Below, in pieces: positions 46,892 through 56,285 of a stretch of 64,000 bases of DNA. The stretch is taken from IMG/VR virus record IMGVR_UViG_3300042291_000666, positions 1 through 64,000 of that record; one strand, given 5' to 3'. The notes beneath the pieces were generated by a model that did no database searches, had not been told where the DNA came from, and worked only from the letters and a program-made list of their open reading frames with translations. Origin of the DNA: a virus. Within the stretch, counting starts at the first letter, position 1; the number at the start of each line of letters is the position of its first letter. The translations under genes and the position numbers were made by a program.

Positions 46892-47200
46892 ATGGCAAAT
46901 GCAAAAACCAACAATCCTTTAGATGAAAAGGAACCAATCCTTACTAAAGAAGAATTGAATGCACGTAGAGAAGAAATCAGTGCATTCTACAAAGACAATA
47001 TTCCACATTTAGAAGTACAAGCAGAGTATGAGATGCTTTTGGCTACTATTGAGAAATCAAGAGCTGAAAGATTGCAGGCTCAAATGTATATGGCACAAGC
47101 CTATGCTTCTCAAAAAGAAGGTGGACAAGTACCTGTTGATTCAGAAGAAGCAAAAGCTTTTAAAGAAGCAATGGAAAATGCTGCATCTCAAATTGACTAA
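46892..47200 (+). CDS. Coiled-coil hypothetical protein
   Basis: 102 residues, mostly helical (LTKEELNARREEISAFYKDN, AEYEMLLATIEKSRAERLQA). Acidic. Not recognised; it precedes the endolysin gene by 3 nt and shares its promoter. May be a small structural or regulatory protein. Confidence 0.65.
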   Translation: MANAKTNNPLDEKEPILTKEELNARREEISAFYKDNIPHLEVQAEYEMLLATIEKSRAERLQAQMYMAQAYASQKEGGQVPVDSEEAKAFKEAMENAASQID

Positions 47201-47203
47201 ACA

Positions 47204-48127
47204 ATGAAGATGCTAAAAAGGGGGGATTCTGGACCAGATGTCCAGACCCTCCAATCCAAACTCTTATTAAAGCAGGATGCACAGTTTGGACCCGCAACAG
47301 AAAAAGCTGTAATCAGATTCCAACTATCTAATAATCTGCCAGTTACAGGAATAGTAGACTCAGATATGTGGACATTGTTATTTAACAAAGTACCTACATT
47401 ACAAGAAGCTATTGATGAAGACTCGGATGTATCTCAACAGTTATTTAAAACTAATTTTGATCAGACAATTCATAAGTATTATTTATCTCCAAAAGAATAT
47501 ATCAAAGGACCAATTAAAAATGAATATATATTCTTACATCACACTGCAGGAAATAACAATCCTTTTGCTTGTGTTGATATGTGGAATAAAGATGACAGAG
47601 GAGCCATTGGAACTGAATTTGTTTTAGGTGGTAAAAACTGCCACAATGGAGATGCTAAATATGATGGTAGAATGGTTCAAGCTTTTCCAACAGGAAATCA
47701 AGGTTGGCATTTAGGTTTAACTAAATCAGGTTGGATGAATAGACACTCTGTAGGTTTAGAAATCTGCTGTATGGGTCAACTTACTAAAGATTATAAAACC
47801 TATGTAGGAACCAAGGCTCATCCAGATGAAGTAACAACTTTAAAGGAAGTATTCAGAGGATTTTTAAATTGGCATTCTTATTCAGAGAAGCAAATTAAAG
47901 AAACTGAAAAGTGGATTAAGTATGTTGCTGAAAGAGACAGTATTGATGTAAGATTAGGATTGAAACAATTAATACAAAAGTACGGTGCAACTAAAGCATT
48001 TGAATATAATGAAGATGCAGCTACTGGAAAAATTAAAGGATTACTAACCCATACCAATGTAAGAAAGGATAAGTTTGATTGTTATCCACATCCTGACTTA
48101 GTTGATATGATAATGAGTTTAAAATAA
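47204..48127 (+). CDS. Endolysin: N-acetylmuramoyl-L-alanine amidase
   Basis: 307 residues. N-terminal peptidoglycan-binding domain (about 4-60: RGDSGPDVQTLQSKL ... FGPATEKAVIRFQ) and a C-terminal Amidase_2/PGRP domain with L-H-H113-T-A-G, W-H-L-G, and H283-T-N-V-R-K followed by C293, the zinc ligands and catalytic lysine area as in T7 lysozyme. It cuts the amide between muramic acid and L-Ala. A Met at residue 3 is an alternative start. No signal peptide, so release needs the holin. Confidence 0.9.
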   Translation: MKMLKRGDSGPDVQTLQSKLLLKQDAQFGPATEKAVIRFQLSNNLPVTGIVDSDMWTLLFNKVPTLQEAIDEDSDVSQQLFKTNFDQTIHKYYLSPKEYIKGPIKNEYIFLHHTAGNNNPFACVDMWNKDDRGAIGTEFVLGGKNCHNGDAKYDGRMVQAFPTGNQGWHLGLTKSGWMNRHSVGLEICCMGQLTKDYKTYVGTKAHPDEVTTLKEVFRGFLNWHSYSEKQIKETEKWIKYVAERDSIDVRLGLKQLIQKYGATKAFEYNEDAATGKIKGLLTHTNVRKDKFDCYPHPDLVDMIMSLK

Positions 48128-48498
48128 TGGCTATAGTAAACAAAGTAGATTTAAAATTACAAGTAGATATTAATGAAACCATTAAGTATCAGATACTTAC
48201 ATATTGTTTTTTTGAAAATATTTTAATTAGTAATTCAGATCTTAAATGTTTAATGGAATTATCCAAGCAACCAAAGGTTGAATTAACTAAGTTTTGTATA
48301 TTCTTAACTGAACAAGAAATATTTAAAAGTCCACAATCAGCTAGAAATGCTTTAGCAAAAGCAGAAAAGAAAAAGTTAATAGTTAAAAATGGTGTAAATA
48401 AAAAAACTATTTCAATCAATAAAACTATTAATGTTCAAATAGATGGTTTGGTATTGTTAGACTATAAGATACTAGGCCGTGAATCCAAAGAAGCATAA
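48127..48498 (+). CDS. Conserved phage protein upstream of the IHF-like gene
   Basis: 123 residues. The C-terminal half reads SPQSARNALAKAEKKKLIVK then NKKTISINKTINVQIDG, a winged-helix-like pattern. Similar genes precede the IHF-like gene in some Bacteroidota phages, as I recall. ATG overlaps the endolysin stop, and its end overlaps the next gene by 20 nt. Possibly a DNA-binding regulator. Confidence 0.65.
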   Translation: MAIVNKVDLKLQVDINETIKYQILTYCFFENILISNSDLKCLMELSKQPKVELTKFCIFLTEQEIFKSPQSARNALAKAEKKKLIVKNGVNKKTISINKTINVQIDGLVLLDYKILGRESKEA

Positions 48499-48832
48499 GG
48501 ACTTTAAAGAGGGTATAGCTGAAGAAGTTGGCGTACACCCACAAGTAGTGGATGATTTTATATCTTTTTATTATGGTAAGCTAAGGAAAAAATTATCTGC
48601 ATTAGAATATCCTAGGATAAACGTGGATGGATTGGGTACTTTTTATTTAAGAAAGACTAAATTAGAAAACTCAATTAAAAAGAATAAAAGCATGTTGGGT
48701 AATTTGACTAAAAGAACGTACAATGGTTATGCTCAAAGTGAAAATATTCAAAGTAATATTGAACAAATGTCTAAGGCGTTAGATCAAATGGAAGCTGACA
48801 TACTTAGAAAGAAAGACTTTAAAGCAAAATAA
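48479..48832 (+). CDS. HU/IHF-like DNA-bending protein
   Basis: 117 residues with a GTG start at 48479. The HU/IHF pattern is visible in F-K-E-G-I-A-E-E-V-G-V-H-P-Q-V-V-D-D-F and N-V-D-G-L-G-T-F-Y-L-R-K-T, but the beta-arm with its DNA-intercalating proline is not obvious. The C-terminal half is a basic helical extension. Known IHF-like proteins of crAss-like phages are virion-associated or packaging-related. Overlaps the upstream gene by 20 nt. Confidence 0.7.
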   Translation: MNPKKHKDFKEGIAEEVGVHPQVVDDFISFYYGKLRKKLSALEYPRINVDGLGTFYLRKTKLENSIKKNKSMLGNLTKRTYNGYAQSENIQSNIEQMSKALDQMEADILRKKDFKAK

Positions 48833-48842
48833 ATTTTACAAT

Positions 48843-49163
48843 ATGGAAGGAAAATGGAAAAAGTATTTAGCAGTATTTAAAAATGCTGACCAAATAGTAG
48901 AGGGCATTAAAAATAACATATTTAAAAAAGAACATATTGAGGCTGTTGCTACAGATAGATTTCAAATATGTGTTAATTGTTCTTTATTTGATGCTACTGG
49001 AGAACATTGTTTAGCTCCAGGTACACAACCTTGTTGTTCAGATTGCGGATGCAGTCTTGCATTTAAGGTAAGATCATTATCAACATCCTGCCCTAAAGGC
49101 TTTTGGGATTCATTAATGACTGAGGAATTAGAAGAGAAAGTAAATCAACAAATTAAAAATTAA
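48843..49163 (+). CDS. Zinc-binding conserved phage protein
   Basis: 106 residues. Helical N-terminus (IVEGIKNNIFKKEHIEAVAT), then RFQICVNC, C-L-A-P-G, PCCSDCGCSLAFKVRSL and SCPKGFW. Seven to nine Cys suggest two zinc sites. I recall related proteins close to phage packaging genes. Function not known. Confidence 0.7.
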   Translation: MEGKWKKYLAVFKNADQIVEGIKNNIFKKEHIEAVATDRFQICVNCSLFDATGEHCLAPGTQPCCSDCGCSLAFKVRSLSTSCPKGFWDSLMTEELEEKVNQQIKN

Positions 49164-49167
49164 CATT

Positions 49168-49431
49168 ATGACAGTATCACAAATAGTAAGAGATCTTTTA
49201 GAACATAATATGATTACTATGGAAGCAGCAACAGTTCTATTAAATGCAGAAATTAAAGCTGATATGTTGGATAAGAGAAATACTAATCAAGTATTTCAAC
49301 CTTACCATGGAGTACCAAATGGAAGTACAACAAATCCTTATTATGTTTCTACAACCACTAATGATCCTATACTTGGAACTAGTACTTCAGGATTAAGTGC
49401 TGGAGCAAATGAACTTTTAAAAGTAAAGTAA
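49168..49431 (+). CDS. Hypothetical protein
   Basis: 87 residues: helical N-terminal half (VSQIVRDLLEHNMITMEAAT) and a Thr/Ser/Asn-rich, probably unstructured C-terminal half. Not recognised. Its last base overlaps the nuclease start. Confidence 0.6.
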   Translation: MTVSQIVRDLLEHNMITMEAATVLLNAEIKADMLDKRNTNQVFQPYHGVPNGSTTNPYYVSTTTNDPILGTSTSGLSAGANELLKVK

Positions 49432-50243
49432 TGGCTATTATATTTAAAGAAGATGGACATACTTATGAAAGTATAGAAGAAGATAACATTGAATGGATAA
49501 GTGTTACTTCACTGGTTGGTAAGTTCAAACCTAAGTTTGATAAAGAAGGGCAAGCTAAAAAATCTGCAAAGAATAAAAATTCTAAGTGGTATGGCATGAC
49601 TGTAGAACAAATACTACAGGCTTGGGATAATGAAACAGAAAGAGCTATTAATCTTGGTAACTTCTATCACAATCAAAGAGAATCTGACATGCTTGATTTT
49701 AAAACCATTGAGCGTAATGGAACTGAAGTACCTATTATCAAACCACTTGTGAATGATGAGGGTATAAAATTAGCACCTGAACAAAAGTTATCTGATGGTG
49801 TTTATCCTGAGCATTTAGTTTATTTAAAGTCTGTTGGTCTTTGTGGCCAAGCTGACGTAGTAGAAATTGTAGATGGTTATATTAACATCAATGATTACAA
49901 GACTAATAAGGAGATTAAAGAAAAAGGATATACCAATTGGGAAGGTATTACAAGTAAAATGTTTAAGCCAGTCAATCATTTAGATGATTGCAATTTAAAC
50001 CATTATTCATTACAGCTCAGTATTTATGCGTATATTATTAAGAAGCACAACCCTTCTTTGAAGATTGGTAAACTTACAATTCAACATGTTAAGTTTAAAC
50101 AGATTGGTGAAGATGAAAATGGTTATCCAATAAATGAACATTATAACGGTGAGCCTATCTTAGATGAAATAAAAATGTATGAAGTCCCATATTTAAAGGA
50201 TGAAGTTAATTCATTAATAATGTGGTTAAAAGATAACAAATAA
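49431..50243 (+). CDS. PD-(D/E)XK nuclease near the terminase
   Basis: 270 residues. Motifs: G76-N-F-Y-H80, a catalytic region GQAD142, D155-x-K157 (NDYKTNK) and YSLQLSIY, consistent with the PD-(D/E)XK/RecB-like superfamily. Second such nuclease in the window (compare 20541-21545). Its position five genes before the terminase suggests a role in DNA processing for packaging. Confidence 0.75.
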   Translation: MAIIFKEDGHTYESIEEDNIEWISVTSLVGKFKPKFDKEGQAKKSAKNKNSKWYGMTVEQILQAWDNETERAINLGNFYHNQRESDMLDFKTIERNGTEVPIIKPLVNDEGIKLAPEQKLSDGVYPEHLVYLKSVGLCGQADVVEIVDGYININDYKTNKEIKEKGYTNWEGITSKMFKPVNHLDDCNLNHYSLQLSIYAYIIKKHNPSLKIGKLTIQHVKFKQIGEDENGYPINEHYNGEPILDEIKMYEVPYLKDEVNSLIMWLKDNK

Positions 50244-50247
50244 AATT

Positions 50248-50514
50248 ATGGCAAGTATAACAATTACGCAAGTACAATTACAAACGGGATATACATCAGG
50301 AGTTCCAACATCTCAATATTGGAGACCAACTACTGAAATAGAAATGAGTATTAATCCAGATAATATTATTGGAGTTGGTCATGTCTATGATATTTTTAAT
50401 AATTCCTATATAGCAGGTATAATACAGGTATATATATTTGGTGTTTTAACACCCATTTATAGTTCAGATTCCTATGAATCAATAGTTGCATATATGAATC
50501 CAACTTTAACTTAA
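50248..50514 (+). CDS. Hypothetical protein
   Basis: 88 residues, beta-rich, hydrophilic (MASITITQVQLQTGYTSGVP). Not recognised. Between the nuclease and a terminase-proximal gene, 2-5 nt from both. Possibly a small structural protein. Confidence 0.6.
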   Translation: MASITITQVQLQTGYTSGVPTSQYWRPTTEIEMSINPDNIIGVGHVYDIFNNSYIAGIIQVYIFGVLTPIYSSDSYESIVAYMNPTLT

Positions 50515-50516
50515 TT

Positions 50517-51035
50517 ATGTTAGTAAGACTATTTGACATTCAGAACAGCAAAGTAATACCATCAGAACATTGCTATGCTTTACCTTTTTTAAGTTCTATT
50601 ATGGAGAATTATCCTGATAGTTATTTAAAAATCTATCAGTATATATTTTATATGAGTTGTCCTAATCCTGATATGAACCCATTCTTCAATTTACCAGAAC
50701 ATGATAAAGAAGATATCATTATTGAAGAAGTTCAGTTAGAAGATTCTCCTGAAGATCCTAAAATAAGATATGCTTTAGATATGTGTTATAAGTTATATGA
50801 AACACCTACCTTTAGAGCATACAAAGGAATCAAATCAATGCTTGATAGATTAGCTAAGTACATGGAAGTAACTGCTATTGAACATGGTAGAGATGGAAAC
50901 ATAAACTCTATGGTAAATGCAGCATCTAAATTTGAACAAATTAGACAATCATACAAAGGAGCCTTTGTTGATATGAAACAAGAACAAGAAAGTTCTGTAC
51001 GTGGTGGTGCAGGATTAGCATATGACCAAATATAA
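50517..51035 (+). CDS. Terminase-proximal conserved protein
   Basis: 172 residues. FDIQNSKVIPSEHCYALPFL, then YIFYMSCPNPDMNPFFNLPE, and a helical C-terminal part with SMLDRLAKYMEVTAIEHGRD and SMVNAASKFEQIRQSY. I associate this layout with phage proteins coded just before the terminase; a small-terminase role is possible but not shown. Followed by the co-chaperonin gene after 21 nt. Confidence 0.65.
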   Translation: MLVRLFDIQNSKVIPSEHCYALPFLSSIMENYPDSYLKIYQYIFYMSCPNPDMNPFFNLPEHDKEDIIIEEVQLEDSPEDPKIRYALDMCYKLYETPTFRAYKGIKSMLDRLAKYMEVTAIEHGRDGNINSMVNAASKFEQIRQSYKGAFVDMKQEQESSVRGGAGLAYDQI

Positions 51036-51056
51036 TAAACCATTAAAATTAAAAAG

Positions 51057-51335
51057 ATGATACAACAAGTAATACCAGTAGGAAAAAAGTTATTGATTAA
51101 ACAAAAGAAAGCTGAAGCATTTTTTAAAAACACAAATATTATTATACCTGAAGCTGCCCAAAAAGTGGAAAACAAAGGTACTGTAGTAGCTGTAGGTGAA
51201 GGTGTTACAGAAATTAAAATAGGAGATGTAGTTCAATATAGTGAGCATTGCTTACCAACATCCATGATGCATGATGAAGAAGAACATTTACTGATTCATG
51301 AGGGTGATGTATTTGCAAAATTTAAGTATGTATAG
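51057..51335 (+). CDS. GroES-like co-chaperonin
   Basis: 92 residues, normal Cpn10 length. IPVGKKLLIKQKKAE, the mobile-loop region (NTNIIIPEAAQKVENKG), V-V-A-V-G-E-G and G-D-V-V-Q-Y-S-E-H match GroES. No GroEL gene is in the window, so it probably works with the host GroEL to fold the capsid protein, like T4 gp31. Its TAG stop overlaps the terminase start by 8 nt. Confidence 0.85.
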   Translation: MIQQVIPVGKKLLIKQKKAEAFFKNTNIIIPEAAQKVENKGTVVAVGEGVTEIKIGDVVQYSEHCLPTSMMHDEEEHLLIHEGDVFAKFKYV

Positions 51336-53514
51336 ATCCATACCTACATATAAAAATGGGTCTTGGACAACCACAGAATTTGAAACTAGACAGGATTTTA
51401 TAGATTATGTTTTAAGTATATTTAATGTCCCTGGTCATTATGAGTTTAATGAACTTTCTTTTAAGTTTAATGAACAAGCTCAGATATTTAATGAACAGGG
51501 ATTTTATTGTAATAAACCATTTAGATCTAAAGATTTTACTGATTACTGGGAAGATCAAAAAAACAAATGTAGAGAAGGAGTTATTTACAGTGATGGAGAC
51601 AAAAGCTGGTACTTAACTAGAGATTATTACATGTGGTTAAACTTTCTTCCAATCTTTGACAAAGAAGAGAAGAAATATGGTTTTGCTAAAGTACGTGATG
51701 CTCAGTATCATATGGCTTTATATGAGCAACTTGCAGAACTACATTACAAGCATTCTGCTATATTAAAGAAACGTCAGATAGCATCTTCATACTTTCACAT
51801 GGGTAAAATTATTAATACCTATTGGTTTGAAGAAGGTAGTATCTGTAAGATTGGTGCATCACTTAAAGATTTTATAAATGATAAAGGATCATGGAAGTTT
51901 TTAGATGAATACAAAACATTCTTAAATGAGCATACTGCTTGGTATAGACCTAGTAATCCAGAAAAGGTTTTATTATGGCAACAACAGATTGAAGTTAAAG
52001 TTGGTAATAGAAAAACAGCAAGAGGTTTAAAATCAAAAATACAAGGGGGTTCATTTGAAAAGAATGCAACTACTGGAGTAGGGGGACCATGTACTATTTT
52101 CTTTCATGAAGAAGCTGGTATTGCTCCAAAGATGTCTGAGACATATGAGTACTTACGTCCTGCAATGTCTTCAGGTATGATTACTACAGGTATGTTTATT
52201 GCTGCCGGATCAGTGGGAGATTTAGAACAATGTAATCCTTTGAAAGAAATGATTACTAATCCAGCAGCAAATGATATCTATGCTGTAGAAACTGATCTTA
52301 TTGATGCAGATGGTACAATAGGTATGGCAGGTTTGTTTATTCCAGAACAATGGTCAATGCCTCCATACATTGATGATTATGGAAACTCATTAGTAAAAGA
52401 AGCTGAAGCAGCAATACATGAGGAAAGAGAAAGATGGAAGAATGAATTAAATGGTGAACAGTTTCAATTAAGGATATCTCAGAAACCTTTAAATATTGCA
52501 GAAGCATTTGCATATAGAAAAGCATCTGTATTTCCACAAGGTATTCTTAGCAGACAACAAAAAAGAATTGAAGAAAAAGAATATCCTTATGAACTCATTG
52601 AACTAGATAGAGATGAGAAAGGTATCTTTGCTAAAAGAACAAACAAACTTCCAATAAGTAGATTCCCTGTAGACAAGAAACAAGTGGATAAGACGGGAAG
52701 TATTGTTGTTTGGGAACGTCCAGTCAAGAGTCCTGAGTTTGGGGCTTATTACGCTTCTATTGACCCCGTATCAGAAGGTAAGACAACTACTTCTGATTCC
52801 TTATGTAGTATCTTTGTTTATAAGAATGCAACAGAGGTTACAAGGACTATGATATCTGGAGATGTAGAACAGTTTTTAGAAAAAGATAAAATTGTTGCAT
52901 CATGGTGTGGTAGATTTGATGATATTAATAAGACGCATGAAAGATTAGAATTAATTATAGAATGGTATAATGCCTGGACTATAGTTGAAAATAACATATC
53001 TTTGTTTATACAACATATGATTTCTAGAAAGAAACAAAGATACTTAGTACCTAAACAACAAATATTATTTCTAAAAGATCTTGGTTCAAACAATACTGTT
53101 TATCAAGAATATGGATGGAAAAATACTGGTACATTATTTAAAAGTCATTTGATATCATATGCAATTGAATTTTTAAGAGAGGTTATAGATGAAGAAACTG
53201 ATGTTGGTGGAATTGTTACAAATCAAACATTAGGTGTTGAAAGAATACCTGATGGAATGCTTATTAAAGAAATGCTTGCATATTATCCGGGACTTAACGT
53301 GGATAGATTGGTAGCATTTGGAGCTTTAGTTGCTTTTGTAAAGATACAGCAATCTAACAGGGGTTTTTCAAAAAGACGTGAATCAGAAGAAAAATCTTTG
53401 GTAAATTCAGAAAATTTGTATAAATTAAAGTATAGTCCGTTTAAAAATATTGGACGTAGTGGAAACAATACTGGAAATACAATTAAAAGATCAGGCTTCA
53501 AAAATTATAAATAA
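51328..53514 (+). CDS. Terminase large subunit
   Basis: 728 residues from the ATG at 51328; an in-frame ATG at 51298 lies inside the co-chaperonin gene. ATPase domain: the P-loop position is KKRQIASSYFHMGK (147-160), without a classical GKS/T but with the R-Q-x-A-S-S-Y form of deviant terminases; Walker B is TIFFHEE (about 256-262). The nuclease domain opens with Y-A-S-I-D479-P and continues with T-T-S-D-S-L. It translocates DNA into the prohead. Overlaps GroES-like gene; portal follows 21 nt later. Confidence 0.88.
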   Translation: MYRSIPTYKNGSWTTTEFETRQDFIDYVLSIFNVPGHYEFNELSFKFNEQAQIFNEQGFYCNKPFRSKDFTDYWEDQKNKCREGVIYSDGDKSWYLTRDYYMWLNFLPIFDKEEKKYGFAKVRDAQYHMALYEQLAELHYKHSAILKKRQIASSYFHMGKIINTYWFEEGSICKIGASLKDFINDKGSWKFLDEYKTFLNEHTAWYRPSNPEKVLLWQQQIEVKVGNRKTARGLKSKIQGGSFEKNATTGVGGPCTIFFHEEAGIAPKMSETYEYLRPAMSSGMITTGMFIAAGSVGDLEQCNPLKEMITNPAANDIYAVETDLIDADGTIGMAGLFIPEQWSMPPYIDDYGNSLVKEAEAAIHEERERWKNELNGEQFQLRISQKPLNIAEAFAYRKASVFPQGILSRQQKRIEEKEYPYELIELDRDEKGIFAKRTNKLPISRFPVDKKQVDKTGSIVVWERPVKSPEFGAYYASIDPVSEGKTTTSDSLCSIFVYKNATEVTRTMISGDVEQFLEKDKIVASWCGRFDDINKTHERLELIIEWYNAWTIVENNISLFIQHMISRKKQRYLVPKQQILFLKDLGSNNTVYQEYGWKNTGTLFKSHLISYAIEFLREVIDEETDVGGIVTNQTLGVERIPDGMLIKEMLAYYPGLNVDRLVAFGALVAFVKIQQSNRGFSKRRESEEKSLVNSENLYKLKYSPFKNIGRSGNNTGNTIKRSGFKNYK

Positions 53515-53535
53515 ATTAACTAAATTAAATTTAGA

Positions 53536-56283
53536 ATGAAAGTACTTAATGCAATGCAGTTGAAGGCCGGTGCAAAAAAAACAGAAGGGCCTACCTTTTC
53601 TAGTCTAACGCAACCTATTCAGTTTTTACCTTATTCTGAAAAAACAGATGATTGGGCAGCTTGGAATTTAGATTGGTTAGAACTCCAAGGTATTCAATTT
53701 TTAAAACTTAATGCCAGAAGACTTTTAAAAAATTATAAATTAGCTAAAGGAATCATAGATAAAACAGACTATATAGTTGAACCTGATAATGACTATAAAG
53801 ATTTAATGGATGTTTTAACTAAAGAAAATGATTCAGCTTTAGAACTTAAATTTTATCCTATCATTCCAAATGTAATTAATGTATTGAGTGGAGAGTTTTC
53901 CAAAAGATACAATAAAGTACAGTTCAGAGCAGTTGATGATAGATCTTACAATGAAATGCTTGAGCAAAAGAGAATGCAAGTTGAAGAAGCTTTACTTGCA
54001 GATGCTGAAAGAAAGTTAGTAGAAAAGATGATTCAAATGGGAATGGACCCAGCATCTGATGAAGCTAAACAACAACTTGCTCCAGAAAATATTAAGACAT
54101 TACCTGAAATTGAAGACTATTTCAGTAAATCATATAGAAGTTCTGTTGAAGAGTGGGCAACTCATCAATTAAATGTTGATGAAGAAAGATTCAAAATGCA
54201 AGAACTTGAAGAAAGAGGTTTTAGAGATATGCTTATTGCTGATAGAGAGTTCTGGCATTTCCGTATGTTAGAAGATGATTATGACATTGAATTATGGAAT
54301 CCTGTTTTAACATTCTACCAGAAGTCTCCAGATCAAAGATATATTTCTGATTCAGCATATGTTGGTAAAGTAGATTTGATGACAGTATCTGATGTTGTAG
54401 ATAAATACGGATATTTGATGAGCCAAGAACAATTGGAATCATTACAAAGAATTTATCCGGCAAGATCTGCTCAATATCAAGTTAATGGATATCAAAATGA
54501 TGGTTCTTATTATGATGCAACAAGATCACACGCTTGGAATACTAATGCCCCAGGTTTAGCATATAGACAATATACAAGTAACTACATGGCAGATCCTGCT
54601 AGAGGTGGTGATATATTAAATCAAATTTTAGGAGAGAGTGAAGACTTAGCTTACTTTGGTGATGGTAATTTAATGAGAGTATCTACAATTTATTGGAAGA
54701 CTCAAAGAAAAATTGGACATCTTACTAAAATAGAATTTGATGGTGAAGTAACTCAAGAAATAGTTGATGAAACATTTAAAGTAACAGAAAAACCTGTTTA
54801 TGATACATCAATCTTTAAAAATAAAACAAAAGATACTCTACTACAAGGAGAACATCTTGATTGGATTTGGATTAATGAGATTTGGGGTGGTGTAAAAGTT
54901 GGACCAAATGTACCTGCTATGTGGAAGAGTTCTACAAGTAGTGAAATAAATCCAATATACTTGGGTATTAATAGAACTAAACCAGGTAGATTACCATTCC
55001 AATTTAAAGGAAACAATTCTTTATATGGTTGTAAGTTACCTGTAGAAGGTAGAGTGTTCTCTGATAGAAATACAAGATCTACTTCTTTAGTAGATTTAAT
55101 GAAAGCATATCAGGTTGGATATAACATGGTTAATAACCAGATTGCTGATATCTTAATTGATGAATTAGGTACAGTAATTATGTTTGACCAGAATGCATTA
55201 CCACGTCACTCTATGGGAGAAGATTGGGGTAAAAACAATTATGCTAAAGCATACGTAGCAATGAAGGATTTCCAAATGCTTCCTCTTGATACTTCAATTA
55301 CTAATACAGAAAATGCTGTAAACTTCCAACACTACCAGACTCTAAACATGGAGCAAACTAGCAGGTTAATGAGTAGAATACAATTAGCAAATTACTTTAA
55401 ACAACAATGTTTTGATGCAATTGGAATTAATCCTCAGAGATTAGGTGGTCCGGTAGCAGCAGAAACAGCTACAGGAGTAATGAACGCAATGCAACAATCA
55501 TATGCTCAAACAGAAATTTATTTTGTACAGCACTCTGATCAGTTAATGCCAAGAGTACACCAAATGAGAACAGACTTAGCTCAGTTCTATTATAGTACTA
55601 ATCCAAGTGTAAGATTGAGTTATATATCTACTGAAGCAGAAAAGGTAAACTTTACAATCAATGGTACAGATCTTTTACTAAGAGACTTCAACGTATTTGC
55701 TACAACTAAGACAAATCATAGAGCTATTCTTGAACAGTTAAAGCAAATGGCATTAACTAATAATACAACAGGTGCTAGTATATATGAACTTGGAAACATT
55801 GTTAAAGCAGATTCTATTGGTGAAGTAACAGATATCTTAAAAGATTCTGAAGCAAGAGTAAATGCTCAAAGACAAGAGGAAATGCAACAACAACGTCAAA
55901 TGCAAGAACAACAGTTACAAGCACAGGCGCAAGAGGCTCAAATGAAAGTTCAGATGGAGCAAGAAGAAGCAGAGAAAAACAGACAGAAAGATATTACAGT
56001 GGCTGAAATTAGAGCTGCTGGATATGGAGCTGGTGTAGATGTAAATGAAAATAAAATAAATGATTACCAGGATGCACTAAAAGATATTCAACAAACAACT
56101 CAATATAGAGAGCAAATGAATATGAAACGTGAAGAGATGGTAAGTAAGTCATCTACAGAATCTCAGAAACTTCAAGTTGAAAGAGAAAGAATTGCAGCAC
56201 AAACACAGATAGCAAAGACGCAGTTAGATATAGCAATACAGAATAAAAACAAGTATGATAGCAAAAAACCAAAAGATAAATAA
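53536..56283 (+). CDS. Portal protein
   Basis: 915 residues, long for a portal but usual in crAss-like and related phages. N-terminal wing FLKLNARRLLKNYKLAKGII, a region YPIIPNVINVLSGEFSKRYN, and a central TYWK/DWIWINEIWGGVKVGP segment. A C-terminal Gln/Glu-rich coiled coil covers about 775-835 (EEMQQQRQMQEQQLQAQAQE). The dodecameric portal forms the DNA entry vertex and docks the terminase. Position between terminase and capsid genes supports this. Confidence 0.85.
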   Translation: MKVLNAMQLKAGAKKTEGPTFSSLTQPIQFLPYSEKTDDWAAWNLDWLELQGIQFLKLNARRLLKNYKLAKGIIDKTDYIVEPDNDYKDLMDVLTKENDSALELKFYPIIPNVINVLSGEFSKRYNKVQFRAVDDRSYNEMLEQKRMQVEEALLADAERKLVEKMIQMGMDPASDEAKQQLAPENIKTLPEIEDYFSKSYRSSVEEWATHQLNVDEERFKMQELEERGFRDMLIADREFWHFRMLEDDYDIELWNPVLTFYQKSPDQRYISDSAYVGKVDLMTVSDVVDKYGYLMSQEQLESLQRIYPARSAQYQVNGYQNDGSYYDATRSHAWNTNAPGLAYRQYTSNYMADPARGGDILNQILGESEDLAYFGDGNLMRVSTIYWKTQRKIGHLTKIEFDGEVTQEIVDETFKVTEKPVYDTSIFKNKTKDTLLQGEHLDWIWINEIWGGVKVGPNVPAMWKSSTSSEINPIYLGINRTKPGRLPFQFKGNNSLYGCKLPVEGRVFSDRNTRSTSLVDLMKAYQVGYNMVNNQIADILIDELGTVIMFDQNALPRHSMGEDWGKNNYAKAYVAMKDFQMLPLDTSITNTENAVNFQHYQTLNMEQTSRLMSRIQLANYFKQQCFDAIGINPQRLGGPVAAETATGVMNAMQQSYAQTEIYFVQHSDQLMPRVHQMRTDLAQFYYSTNPSVRLSYISTEAEKVNFTINGTDLLLRDFNVFATTKTNHRAILEQLKQMALTNNTTGASIYELGNIVKADSIGEVTDILKDSEARVNAQRQEEMQQQRQMQEQQLQAQAQEAQMKVQMEQEEAEKNRQKDITVAEIRAAGYGAGVDVNENKINDYQDALKDIQQTTQYREQMNMKREEMVSKSSTESQKLQVERERIAAQTQIAKTQLDIAIQNKNKYDSKKPKDK

Positions 56284-56285
56284 TT

